Shown here piece by piece: positions 10,336 through 21,134 of a stretch of 64,000 nucleotides of DNA. The DNA comes from Ricinus communis. Lineage: Eukaryota > Streptophyta > Magnoliopsida > Malpighiales > Euphorbiaceae. Numbering within the stretch: the first letter of the stretch is position 1; every line of letters starts with the position of its first letter. The notes beneath the pieces are model-generated. The model ran no database searches and was not told where the DNA came from. It was given only the letters and a program-made list of their open reading frames with translations. Location: contig NC_063261.1 in the NCBI RefSeq assembly GCF_019578655.1, positions 248,001 to 312,000 of the forward strand, written 5' to 3'. Both the position numbers and the translations under genes were made by a program.

Positions 10336-11075
10336 ATAAGATCAAGAGATTGTAGCCCCATTGAGACATAGTTCGAAAGCTTGACTTCAAGGACAATCTG
10401 ACCACCAATAAAAACTTCAAGGCTTAGGCTTAGCTCCAGATTTCCACTTCTTCCGGCTTTGCCTGATTTAAGAGGACTCGAGAACTAGCTGCTCTACCTA
10501 AGGATGCAGATATGAAGAGGAGAATAAGATAGAAATTATACTTCTTTTAGATCTCATGCATTTCACTTAGAACTTTTAGCTTTGTTTTTTTCTTTCAGTT
10601 AGTGCGTAGAATGGTAAACAGGCATATATATGTTTGATAACAAATATTAAACAATTTATTCATTTAGTAAAAGCCTGGATGGGTATATTTTGATTTATCA
10701 AGATATAACTCCTATTATCAGCAAGTCTTTTCAGATTTTCTGATTGATTATTTTCTCTCTTTTTGCCTGACCAGTCTTTTCAGGTTTTCCGATTAGTAGG
10801 CTATTTTTCTATTTTTTTACATATAGTATTTCTTGAGACGATCTAAGTTGATTGGTTCAATGAACTCATTCCCCTCCATATCTGAGATCTTAGCAGCACC
10901 CTTGGGCAGGATCTTCTTTACCAAGTACGGCCTTCCCAATTTGGCCTAAACTTCCCTCTCAGGTCAAATGTAGTAGGTCTTGTATGCTTCAACACTAGAT
11001 TGGTGCTCTGATATTTTTAGGCTTCACTTTTTTATTGAATGCCCTAGCTATCCTTTTCTAATATAACTACATGTG

Positions 11076-11850
11076 CTATAGTGCTCTCATTCTTTTCTCC
11101 TCAACTAGAACCAATTGTTGGTATCTTTGCTTGACCCATTGGTACTCCGGTATTTCAGCCTCTAATACAACTCTCAAAGACTTCAACTCTAACTCAATTG
11201 GTAAAATCGCTTCAGTTCCATAAACCATAGAGGATGGTGTTTGCCTAGTCAATGTTCGCTCGATTGTCCGATATCCCCAAAGGGGAGCTGAAACGACCAG
11301 TCCTTGTGACTCCACGCAATCTTCATTCTCTTTAGATTTTTGTTGGTTACTGCTACCGCCCCATTCGCCTAAGGTCTATACAAAGAAGACCTATGATGCT
11401 TGATCTTGTATTTCACCAGCAGGTTCGTCACGGCATGATGTGGGACCCAGTATCTACAGATCAGGTTCCTTTCTATGAATCTGGCCATCTACCTTGCCCC
11501 ACGGTGGTGAATGACTAAGCTTCGACCCACTTCGAGAAGTAGTCAATTACTACAATTATGAACCTGTGGCCATTCGAGGGAGGTTTTATTTCACCAATGA
11601 TGTCGATTCCCCAAGCTAAAAAGGGCCAAGGAGACGTTAAGTTATGTAGCTCGATTGGTGGTATTGACTCAAGTCACTGTACAGTTGACATTCACGGCAT
11701 TTTCTTACCAATGCTGTACAATCCTTCTCCATTGTTAACTAATAATAACCTTATTGTATGATCGTCCTGGTTAACACTATGTCGTTCATATGTGGTCTGC
11801 ATACTCCTTTGTGCATTTTCTCTATCACTACTTAAGCTTCCACTTTAGTT
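11076..11850 (-). pseudogene. Integrase remnant of the Tat element
   Basis: Blocks HHRSSLYRP, NKNLKR, HKDWSFQLPFG and, at 11315-11076, SSMVYGTEAILPIELELKSL match the integrase fragment at 2090-2395 and plant gypsy integrases. Several frameshifts and stops separate them. The core catalytic triad cannot be assembled from one frame. It joins cDNA into the genome in the intact family; here it is inactive. Confidence 0.7.
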
Positions 11851-12262
11851 ACACATCAAAGCTGTACACCCAATACCATTCTTTTATAGCTGATGTAATT
11901 CCAGGCTTGAATCTGTAGCGCATATCTTTCCTTAGCAATCGCTTCTTCTAGGTATTCCCTGCTTTATATGAATCTCTTTATATCATAGAACCATGGCTTC
12001 TCTTCTAGTCCTATCTGAACTTGCATTATCTGATCCCCTTGATAACAAGGCGTAGTCAATTTTATGATCACCAAAGGCTTCATTGAAAGCTACAAGGAAT
12101 TGGCCCATATAGATAATAAGGTACCAATGCATCCACTATTTAATTCTCATCATGAGGCAAGTGTATGAAGGAACACTTAGAGAGGTTGCACACTAAAGTC
12201 CTGAGATAGTTGACATACGGCTTCAACCTCTCTTCTTTTACTTCCTAGTCCTCGAGGGGTTC

Positions 12263-12466
12263 TTAGATTACCAGCATGGAGTCTTCGTAGACCATCAAAT
12301 GCTTAGATCCTGCTACCATGACCACTTCTAATCCAAATAAACATGCTTCATACTCTGCCATGTTATTGGTCACTTTAAAGTCCAATCTTTTAGCCATTGG
12401 CAGCATCTCTCCTTCTAGCGTGATCAGAACTACTCCTAAGCCTGCATCTAGAAATACATCTTCCAC
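12263..12466 (-). pseudogene. Second (archaeal-type) RNase H domain of the Tat pol
   Basis: The frame carries DAGLGVVLITLEGEMLPMAK, then NNMAEYEACLFGLEVVMVAG and, near the end, VYEDSMLVI. The NxMAEYEAxxxGL and xxDSxLVI blocks are those of the extra RNase H (aRNH) that Tat-lineage retrotransposons carry between the ordinary RNase H and integrase. The first catalytic Asp region is retained as DA-GLGVVL. The D of the conserved GDS is present but the preceding glycine is Glu. It supports assignment to Tat rather than Athila. Confidence 0.8.
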
Positions 12467-12557
12467 TCATGGATCTCGATTGCCCCTAGATTTTTATCAT
12501 GAAATTCCATATCCCGAGGGTCATTTCCTTCAATTGCGTTTTGAGCTAGGAACTTAG

Positions 12558-12770
12558 CTACGCCCTACCCTTAACCACCTTCTTGGCAACGTACTCAATG
12601 TCGAATTCTGTCAGGAGCATTAACCATATAGCCAGCTTTCTTGTAAGAGATGTAGTTTTAAATAGGTACTTCAGAGGGTCTATTTTTAAAACTGCCTGCA
12701 CCTTAAAAGACTGAAAGTAGTGCCTTAACTTCCTTGTAGCCCATGTCATGGCTAGGTGTGTCTTTTCCAC
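12558..12770 (-). pseudogene. Ty3/gypsy RNase H domain, fragment
   Basis: The frame shows LAMTWATRKLRHYFQSFKVQ, then DPLKYLF and LAIWLMLLTEFDIEYVAKKV. This corresponds to the second half of the standard gypsy RNase H (the AxRKLRxYFQ...DPLKxLL...RLAKWxxxLxEFDI pattern). The first half with the leading Asp lies upstream in a broken frame. It removes RNA from the RNA-DNA hybrid in active family members. Confidence 0.8.
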
Positions 12771-13075
12771 GATGTTATATTTTTTGACTCACAAGGTAGC
12801 AACTTCCTACTGAGGTAATAGACCGCATGCTCAACGTTATTGGGTTTGCACTACACTACCATTACCCTTATGGCTTCCTCTTCCAAGGCTAAGTATAGGA
12901 TCAGTGGTTTGCCATCCTTCAGCGGCTTGAGTACCGGCGGCTTCATTAAATATTTTTTGATTCTGTTGAAGGCCTTCTGGCAATGTTCATCCTACACAAC
13001 GGGCTGATGCTTCCTCAAAAGCTTAAGGATAGGATCAAAAACCATTGTGAGCTTGGGAATGAACCTATTGATGTA

Positions 13076-13700
13076 TTATAAGCGTCCTAGAAAACCTCTA
13101 ACTTCTTTCTCCATCTTCGGTGTTGGCATCTCTTGAGTAACCATGACCTTGTCTAGATCGATCTCTATGCCTTGCTGACTTACTACGTACCCTAACAACT
13201 TCCATGATGTAACTCCGAATACACTCTTCTTCGGGTTGAGTCTCAGGTTATACCTTTGCACTTATCCTAAAAATTTATTAAGAGCCTAAAAGTGTCCTTC
13301 CCTTGTTTCAAACTTTACCATCATGTCATCAACATACATCTCCACTCCTTATGCATCATGTTATGAAATATGGTAGTGGTCGCTCTCTAATAAGATGCCC
13401 CGCATTCTTTAGTCCAAAAGGCAAAACCTTGTAGTACTACCTCCCCTACGTGGTGATAAACAATGTCTTCAACTTATCAACCACTACCATCATGTTCTAA
13501 TTGTACCCGGAGAACCCACCTCTAAAGGAGTACATCGCATTCAAGGCGGCACTTTCAACTATTACATCTATGTGGGGAAGAGGAGAGTCATCCTTAGGGC
13601 ATTCCTTGTTCAAGTCCCTGTAATCTACGCACATTCGAACCTTACCATCGTTCTTTAGGATTTGGACAATGTTTGCTAGCCATTCGGGGTAGTCGACCAC
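13076..13700 (-). pseudogene. Ty3/gypsy reverse transcriptase, broken
   Basis: Three blocks in order: 13700-13497 with WLANIVQILKNDGKVRMCVD and YRDLNKECPKDD, which are the finger motifs; 13350-13318 with the catalytic YVDDMMVK; and 13261-13076 with LRLNPKKSVFGV, LLGYVVSQQGIEID and the connection EVRGFLGRL. Frames differ between blocks, showing at least two frameshifts. The YxDD box itself is intact. Confidence 0.85.
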
Positions 13701-13991
13701 ATCAAGAGAATTGTCCTTAACCTACTTAGAGACCTTTTCTCGTATTTTTTCTGCCCATTCTAGCCTTAGTCTTCTCATCTTCTGTTTAACCGGCTTGATG
13801 TACAAATGAGTTGGGATATGGTGCTTTGCTATTTTCCTGTCTAGACTTGGCATGTTGTCATAGGACCAAGCAAATATTGCTTTTCTATTTTATATTATTC
13901 TCTCAAATTCTTTCCTCTCTTCAGGAGTTATATCATGAGCTATCAGAATGTTTCATGGATTTGCATCTGTGCCTAAATTAAATGAATCAAT

Positions 13992-14300
13992 TTATATGGA
14001 ATTGATGTCAAATATGCACACGTCATGATTATCAAAATGCACACTACCATTAGGAAAAATATCACACAAGTAAGCAAAATTGTTCATATCATTAATCTTA
14101 AAAAGGAAAGAAACATTGTCCTCATAAATGTGAGACATTATTACATCATCATAAAAAACATTAATAATGTTATTTTTAATAAGAGCAGTTAGTTCCTCTT
14201 GACTTATTTTCTTCAGTAAAGCAGTGAACTCTTCTAACTTTAGCTCTTGCATCTTGGTGGTAACCTTCTCTCGGACTTCCTTGATACTCAGCTCAACCAT
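13992..14300 (-). pseudogene. Protease-RT linker region, unrecognised
   Basis: A 102-codon stretch with a lysine/glutamate-rich helical N-terminal half (KVTTKMQELKLEEFTALLKK) and an acidic, Asn/Asp-rich C-terminal half. It sits between the protease-side linker and RT in the Tat pol. I see no catalytic motif. Confidence 0.4.
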
Positions 14301-14480
14301 CCTGTCAATGATTAGGTTCTTGAAAATCTCAAATCTTGGTACCTCAGTCCTAGCTACATTAATAGGTTTGGGCTCCCTAGAGTAGAGCTTGTACTCCTGG
14401 ACGAACAGGTGTTTTAGAGTCTTACCCTTTCATTTTCCCTCATATTTCTCTTCAGTGTAACCCAATCCGCACCAAGTCTT

Positions 14481-15100
14481 TTAACCTTTGAAGTCTGGTA
14501 GATCTGTGATACCTTGTTGATTCTTTCTCATCCCCATTCCAGGCATGAAGTTCATTTTCATGTAGTCCTCATAAAGAACAACAACTTGGTATCCAATAGG
14601 GGTTTCCAGCTCCTTGATAGCGCCTTGGATAGTCGTGATAACCTTACCACCTTCGGCGTTGATGGTGAGAATCTCGCCTTCATGAGCGAATTTTGCCTTT
14701 TGATGTACAATGGAAGAAACTCCTCTTAGGGCATGGAACCATGGCCTTCCCAATAACACTACAAAAGTTACTAGGATGTCTAGGACGGTGATGTCCACCT
14801 AGGATTCAATAGGACCCATCTTCAATAGTGCTGAAAATGTTCCTTCCACATTTCTTTTTGTCTCATCGTAGGCTCTTATAACCATATTTGACGGTTTCAG
14901 ATCTTTTACAGTCATCCCCAGCTTATGGTGTATGCAAGAAGGATATACATTGATGGCTGACCATCATCCACCATCACACATGGGATCTTTTACAGTCATC
15001 CACCATCTTGTCGTGGTCTCTTCCTTCAAGTGGCAGGTCTTTATCCGAGAAGGTGACCAACCCAATGGTCTTGTCAGTTACCATTTTGACCATCTCCTCA
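14481..15100 (-). pseudogene. Tat protease region and downstream linker
   Basis: 14798-14481 reads LLGRPWFHALRGVSSIVHQK and GYQVVVLYEDYMKMNFMPGM, the block that follows the aspartic protease in Tat elements (GRPWIHxxxAVPSxLHQ). Further upstream on the minus strand the sequence matches 26190-26560, which contains the protease. A duplication of GATCTTTTACAGTCATC (about 14906 and 14985) disrupts the protease. The match ends at about 15100, marking the 5' truncation. Confidence 0.65.
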
Positions 15101-15103
15101 AGG

Positions 15104-15270
15104 GTTATATATATATTTATTTATATTATTGTATTTATAGAGAATAGCCCATTAAATAAATAAAAAAGACAAATATATAGAAATAAAGAAGTTGGCTTCT
15201 AGATCCATCTCTGGATTTGTGATATAAGCTTCTTTATGGTATCGAGAAACATCACTCATTAGTAAAAGTG
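15104..15270 (+). repeat. Fragment of the Tat-family LTR, plus orientation
   Basis: This stretch (TTTATAGAGAATAGCCCATT ... AGAAGTTGGCTTC ... AGAAACATCACTCATTAGTA) matches 22930-23092 and 52740-52885 within the longer LTRs. Only about 165 bp are present. Its orientation is opposite to the adjacent minus-strand element, so it came from another copy or an inversion. Confidence 0.75.
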
Positions 15271-16551
15271 AATAAAAATTCACTCATTATTGAATTGAAG
15301 CCACACCCCCGTGTCACATCAAGGGATTGGATTTAAAAAGAATAAAAATTTAGCAGACTCACACGAGGAGGCTACACCGTCGTGTTGCTGTCATGTGAGG
15401 CATCTTCAGAAGGGTCTTAATTGGGCAAATCCACACAGATAGTCCACACCCCATTTGGATCCTTTATTTAAGAGGCAAAAAGGCAGCAAGTTAGAGAATC
15501 CACACGGGGAGCTTACATGCTCGTATGACCTAGCCATATAACCTAGAATTAAAACCACGGTGCGAAAGTTGACCCTCGTCACACTCCTGTATGGGTGCCC
15601 GTGTGAAACTGTTTTACTTTACTATTTAAGGATTTTATGTTTTATTTTTAGAGAATTCTAACTTTTACATTACTTTTAGAGAGAGAATATATTAGAGATT
15701 TATTTTCTATCAAGTTTTAAGACTTTTATTGAAGAGGTTTAAGGAAGAAACATCAGTTCTTACCTTTTTCTTCAAGATTTGAAGAATCAAGTTGGAGGAT
15801 TTCTATCACTTTCATTCATAAGTAGTTTGAGATCCTCTTTCCCTTATTCTTCTTTCTTTATTTCGATGTATATGAACTAATTGTTTTGCTATTTGGACCT
15901 TGATGAATCCTAATCCATTTTGTATGGATTGAATTAACTTTTATGCAATTAGATCATCTTTTGAGTTGTCTTATTCCTTTGATTTCTTGTTGTTTATTTC
16001 AATTGATAAGTCGATATATTGATTGAATATTATTTTTATAAATTGATTAGAAACGACTATTTATAATTTGTTCACTCTTAGGAATAGAGAATTGATTAGG
16101 ATATTAGAGATAGATCTACAAGATTCTTTGGCATTATAATTTTCTAAACTTAATGCATGACCTAAGTGAGTGGGTTTGAGAAGAGATTTCTTACCCTTTT
16201 CTTAGCAATTAGGGGTTTAATCATTTGAGAAAGGTTTTTATCTAAAATTTGAGGAATGTCAGTTCAACTCTTGCCTTTAATTTATTTGTTATTTGAATCA
16301 TGAAATATATAAATTATTCCAACACTTGAATAGACTTTTTCCTTTGATAAATCTTTCAATTGCCTTAATTCTTGTTTTCAATTTAGTTAACTTTTTAATT
16401 ACAATAATTCATACAACGTTCTGTCTGCTAAACATTAATCGAAGTCTAAGAGTAGCATTAATAATTAGTCTCTAGTGGAACGACACTTGTATTCATTATT
16501 ATATTATTTAGTACGATCAGTACACTTTTCCATGTGCGAATAGCGCGCATC
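15271..16551 (+). repeat. LTR fragment, Athila/Tat-like
   Basis: It ends GTGCGAATAGCGCGCATCA, and the preceding text AGTCTCTAGTGGAACGACAC resembles the conserved end (CTGTGGGATCGAC...GCCCATCA) of plant Athila/Tat LTRs. The first third carries four GC-rich CACACGG...CCGTGTG-type inverted motifs (15300-15610), as in the LTRs at 35100 and 59529. The start is not resolvable. No primer site or internal region follows at 16552. Confidence 0.55.
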
Positions 16552-18555
16552 AAATATTAAACTTTAAATCTTGTTGCAAACATGTTTTAATGATATTATA
16601 AAAAAAGTCTTACTCTTTGTAAACAAGCTTAAAGTGAGCTCAAACAAGCTTAAAGTGAGCTCATTACCCTCAAAAAAGGAGTTTCTATCTTAAAAATGAA
16701 GGACAATAGAGATTGATGATGATTTAACCTTCCATTGATGTTTAAACTTATATATGCACACTTTTTAATTTCACTTTCCAAGTGAGCATTATAGTTTTAA
16801 ATAAGACTAGCGATTATTCCCTTTAAAAGATAAAGTTATAACTATTTAAGGGTGTCAGTGTCACAAGCGTAAGAATGTGATTACTATATTTGTTCCACTA
16901 TAACGTCATAGAAAGTAATTTCTGGAGTTGTTACAATTGCTAAAAACCCTTTCCGAGTGTGACACGTCTTTTCACATCTGTGAATGCAACCACGAATGAT
17001 TCTTCCAATTCTTTTGCTTTTTTTTTTTTTAAGGGTGTGACATTTTGTGCCACTAGTGCAATCCTTTCAAAATTTGAAATCTTGACCTATACAGTTCCAA
17101 ATGTAACTATTTTTTCTATTAGAAATTTTAATCAGTCTGCTACGATCTTATAGTTTTATGCAACTCCAAAAAATCATCAATCTTTGCACTCAAAAAAGAT
17201 TAAAAAAAAATTATCTTTTATCTAGTTGCGACAATTTAAATATGCTTCAATATTTAGGTCATTTTACCTTTCACACTTTAAATTAATGCAAGACATTTTA
17301 CATATGAAACTAGACTTCAAAGGTAACAAATTTGAAGAAGAGCATGTTCAAGTTCCTTTTGTGGAATTAACAACACAATTCTAATTGACTTCATTTGTTG
17401 TGATCCAGTGATAGCTTGAATATAATTCACTTAAAAATTCGAAACTCTATTTTTCAAGCTCCAATTATACCAATTTTTGTTCCTGAAATTGGATCGATGT
17501 CGTTCAAATTTGGCTTGTTCTTATAAACTCTTTCTGTAGTATAATTTATTATGCAAACTTCAACATTTGTTTTCCATAAAGGTTTTTATTGCTCATATAA
17601 TTTTCATTGCCCATATATACTCTATAACTCTCCTAATTTTTATTGTGTTATGATTTTATCTAAAACTTCATATTGGCTCAACTCTTGCATTTATCTTCAT
17701 GTTAATGTCTTCACCTTTTTCTTATATATTCCAAGCATTTTTATTTATTCCTTTAACTAGTTAATTTCATATTGATTGCTTGACTTTATAGTCTTTATTT
17801 ACTAAGGCTTCTTTTTTATCTTTATGATCAATTTCTTCACCTGGCAATTTAAGAATATGTGTAAACAACAATAATACTACATAAACTTGTTATTAGAAAT
17901 AATATGTTGTATTATCAAAAATTACATATAAAACTTTGGAGTCAAGAGCTGCACTTTCACATTTTTAGTAAATTAAAAAAAAAAAGAATTTTGCTAAATC
18001 TTACTGTTCACCAATAAATAAACCACAAAGTCAAAATATTGATATTAAATTGTTTCTATGCAATTCACTTATGAAATATCAAAAATTAGACAATAATTTT
18101 GAGAAGAACAAGAGTCACTTTCTACTAAACATCGGGCCAATAAAATTCAAGTTTTGGAATCTTGAATTTATCGGTCTAGAAGAAATGAATCCAAAGAAAA
18201 AGTTCTTCTTTTCCTTAAAAGATAGGATTGCAACTATTGAGATTGCAAATATGATCAGCAAAATCAAATAACCACACATGTTCGAAAGACAAAAATATAT
18301 AAAAAAAATGAGTTGTTAATTAATTTGAGAGATTGAATTTAAACTATAAATAAAAAATATTATATAATTATTCTAGAATATTTAATAACCATAAGAGAAA
18401 ATATCTTATTACCCCATCTAAACTCCTCTAATATAGGCTTGGCCTGCTGTCAAATGCTTCTATCCTACCCATCAAACCAAACATATATATTAGGACCGTT
18501 TTGGCCCACTGTCTTAACACTTGCCAATATTTAGATAAGCCAACTTTCCAAAATC

Positions 18556-18756
18556 ATCCTAAAATTAAATTTTTACTGTTTAAATTTTTTTAATTTTTTT
18601 AAAATTTTTAAATATACAGTACAGTTGTTTTTTAACTATTTTTTAATTATTTTTATTATTTCCAATTTTGTTTTAATTGTTTTTCAACTATTTTACCTAA
18701 AAACAACTTAAAGAAAATTAAAAAAATCAACTCAAACAGTAAATTTAGGAGAAAAA
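18556..18756. repeat. Small foldback (MITE-like) element
   Basis: The left end TCCTAAAATTAAATTTTTAC-TGTTTAAA and the reverse complement of the right end CTCCTAAATTTACTGTTTGA form imperfect inverted arms around an AT-rich centre. It is about 200 bp and has no clear target duplication. Confidence 0.4.
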
Positions 18757-19374
18757 ATTTAAAAAATAGACTTTTATTATTTTGACAAAATAAAAATAAA
18801 AAATTAAATTTTTAAATTTAATTAGAAACAAATATATTGTTATTTATGATATCCTTCATTTAAAATAATTGATTCTTAGTCCCATGCACATGGCCTCAAT
18901 ACATTTAAAATGTCTTTATCCTGTGTGGGTTCCCATTTTCTATAATGCACATGGCCTTATACATTTAAAATGCCATTATCCTTTGAGAGGGTACCCTTTT
19001 TATTATATTTGATCTTAACTAGTATAGAAGGTTGATAGGCTAACCAAGTCTGCCAAAATGGTTTCCAGTTTCCATGGATACAAATCCTATAACGATATCT
19101 TTTCTTGTTTTGTATTAGACAGTAGACAATATATAACCCATATATGATTCTTGCTTCTTCACCTGATTGCTCATTGTTCTTTCTATGTCTTTTCTTTATG
19201 TGTAGATAATACATTATCATTATGCACGCAATAAGATCAGTGCACCAGCATTGACTTGAACATTTGCTGGGTATTTTTAATAGAAAATGTACCTTTTCAT
19301 GTGTATACAAATGAAGAATAATTCTGTCAATTTGGTGTTTCAAAGGCAACTACATAAATTCAATAATTTTATCA

Positions 19375-19380
19375 TCATCA

Positions 19381-19415
<35 letters not shown>
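19375..19415. repeat. Microsatellite (ATC)n(ATT)n
   Basis: About four ATC triplets are followed by about ten ATT triplets. Confidence 0.95.
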
Positions 19416-20107
19416 TAATGTTTGAAGTTAAAGGTACAAATCACTTGGCAGGATTTGCATCTAATCATTGTCTAGGGAGCTTGAATTTGTACATTTTGCG
19501 AACTTCAAATACAATGATATTCACATGACTTTAACACTATATATATATATTTTTGTTAAAAAACATGAAATAATATTGTTGAATTCCAACAAATAGCTTA
19601 AAGATAACATTAGGTGACTAGTGGAGTAGCTAATAATGAAAGAGACATGTCTGAATAATATATTGGAACAGCAAGAATTGCTGCTATGAGTGCAGGAAAG
19701 GAGATTCCCACCAATTAGTTTACCATTCCTTTTTGAATACCATTATGTATTATTTTAAATTCTAAAACCATAACCAATCCTCTACAAAAGGACAAATAAG
19801 TCTCTTCAGATCCTTATTAATAACTCCCCTTTTATTGGATTGTCATGAAAGTTAATCTCCTCACTCATGGTGTAATCTAGAATCACAAAAATATTAGATA
19901 AGCATCGGATATTTGTATCCGCCATTCGGATGGCTAAATTAGTTTAAAAATATATTAATAAAACTTTATAAGAAGTATTGCCCTGTAATTATATATTGAT
20001 ATATTATGTTTTTATATTGATTTATAGTCTCTTTATATTTTTATTAGGAATATACTAACCTCTATAAATAGATTTTTCTTTCTTAATAAGATTTGTATTC
20101 CGTATTG

Positions 20108-20640
20108 TACTACACAGAAAAGACAGTTTAGCATCGGCCATTATCGACGGATACAAACCCACTACTACTTACCATCAAATTATCAATAGATTAGCAACTA
20201 TATGTAATCATAGCAAATTACCAATAGGTTTCCAACGGTATACCGACGAAAGTTTACCGACAGACAGACTTCTTTGAATTAATTGGATTTTTGGATTTTT
20301 TTTCTAAGTCCGCCGGTAAATAATAATATGAATTTAATGCCATATATAGTGACAACTTTGAGTTATTTAGCGATGGATTATTCCACCGGTAAACTACTTG
20401 AATGAAACGCAGCGTTGCAGGTGAGCAATTTACTGACGGATTGTTTCGTTGGTAACGTAGTGAGCCTGTAATGCTACATTTCATTCAAGCAAATTATCGA
20501 TGGAATAATCCGTTGGTAAATTGCTTAAATGGAACGCAGTGTTTCCATTATCTCTTACATTTGAGGAGTTAATCTAACTCCTCAAATGTAAGAGCAACCC
20601 CTCCCCTTCTATTATTACTTAACTTTTATTTTTCCGTTAC
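20108..20640. repeat. CACTA left subterminal repeat region
   Basis: Motifs such as TACCGACG, TTACCGACAG, CGATGGATTATTCCACCGG and CGATGGAATAATCCGTTGG recur in both orientations. A roughly 44-bp imperfect inverted repeat pairs 20388-20432 with 20462-20505 (TTGAATGAAACGCAGCGTTG versus its reversed partner). A perfect hairpin lies at 20552-20594. Confidence 0.75.
20552..20594. repeat. Perfect 20-bp inverted repeat with 3-nt loop
   Basis: The arms CTCTTACATTTGAGGAGTTA (20552-20571) and its exact complement (20575-20594) flank the loop ATC. It lies at the inner edge of the CACTA subterminal region. Confidence 0.95.
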
Positions 20641-21134
20641 ATAAGCCCGATGACGAAACCAAAAAAAGTCTGGTGGAGTGAGTTGTGAGATGCTAAGGAA
20701 AAGGCTCTAGAAGACACCAAAGGACGTATAGAAGCGCTAGAATGGATTGAGAAAACCCTAACCGAGACCTTAAAATCTTGAAAAATCCTAAATCGAGACA
20801 GATAAAACCCTAAAGCCCTTGAAGAGCCACCTTGTGCCACGTGGACTAAGGTCTAAACCACGTGGGCTTAGTGAGGACCCACGAGGACTAGGCCTTGAGC
20901 TAAGCCTAGTGGGGTAAGGCTAAGCCCACGTGGGCTAGGCGATTACCCAACAAGGACTAAAGACCTAGAATATAATCATTATGGAAATATGAACTTAAAA
21001 GGCATATTCCTTCTTAGGGACACGTGCATTCATCCTAAAAATTTCCTAAAAACCCCAAAATTCACCTTTACCATTAACCAATCAATATACAAGATCAAGA
21101 AAATCCTACAAACTCTAGAAGTACTTATACATAT
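20641..21134. other. Spacer with a CACGTG-containing inverted repeat cluster
   Basis: No coding similarity. Three CCACGTGG boxes occur at 20837-20844, 20858-20865 and 20926-20933, with exact 14-bp inverted arms CCACGTGGGCTTAG (20858-20871) and CTAAGCCCACGTGG (20920-20933). The origin is unclear; it may be internal CACTA DNA or another repeat. Confidence 0.6.

Larger units (their letters stand above)
3335..15103 (-). mobile_element. Tat/Ogre-lineage LTR retrotransposon, minus strand, 5'-truncated, with an antisense gene
   Basis: Reading right to left: protease and linker (about 15.1-14.0 kb), RT (13.7-13.1), gypsy RNase H (12.8-12.56), a second RNase H (12.47-12.26), integrase remnants (11.85-11.08), 3' non-coding DNA with an opposite-strand gene (10.3-7.2), tandem repeats (6.2-6.0) and the 3' LTR (5881-3335). 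The two RNase H domains and an antisense gene between pol and the 3' LTR are both known traits of Tat elements such as Grande and Retand. Gag and the 5' LTR are lost at about 15.1 kb. Pol is full of stops. Homology of its protease region to 26190-26620 and of its LTR to 21135-23231 ties it to the element at 21.1-26.6 kb. Confidence 0.7.
16552..20107. other. AT-rich non-coding DNA
   Basis: No coding similarity is seen. Visible structure: a 20-bp tandem duplication at about 16622-16661 (AACAAGCTTAAAGTGAGCTC), a foldback at 18556-18756, an imperfect duplication at 18880-18995 (ATGCACATGGCCT...ACATTTAAAATG twice) and an ATT microsatellite at 19375-19415. The longest frame (18957-19349, minus) has no recognisable motif. 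Confidence 0.6.

Noticed and set aside
18957..19349. 130-codon minus-strand frame
   Set aside because: No recognisable motif; it overlaps an imperfect DNA duplication in AT-rich sequence, so it is most likely chance.
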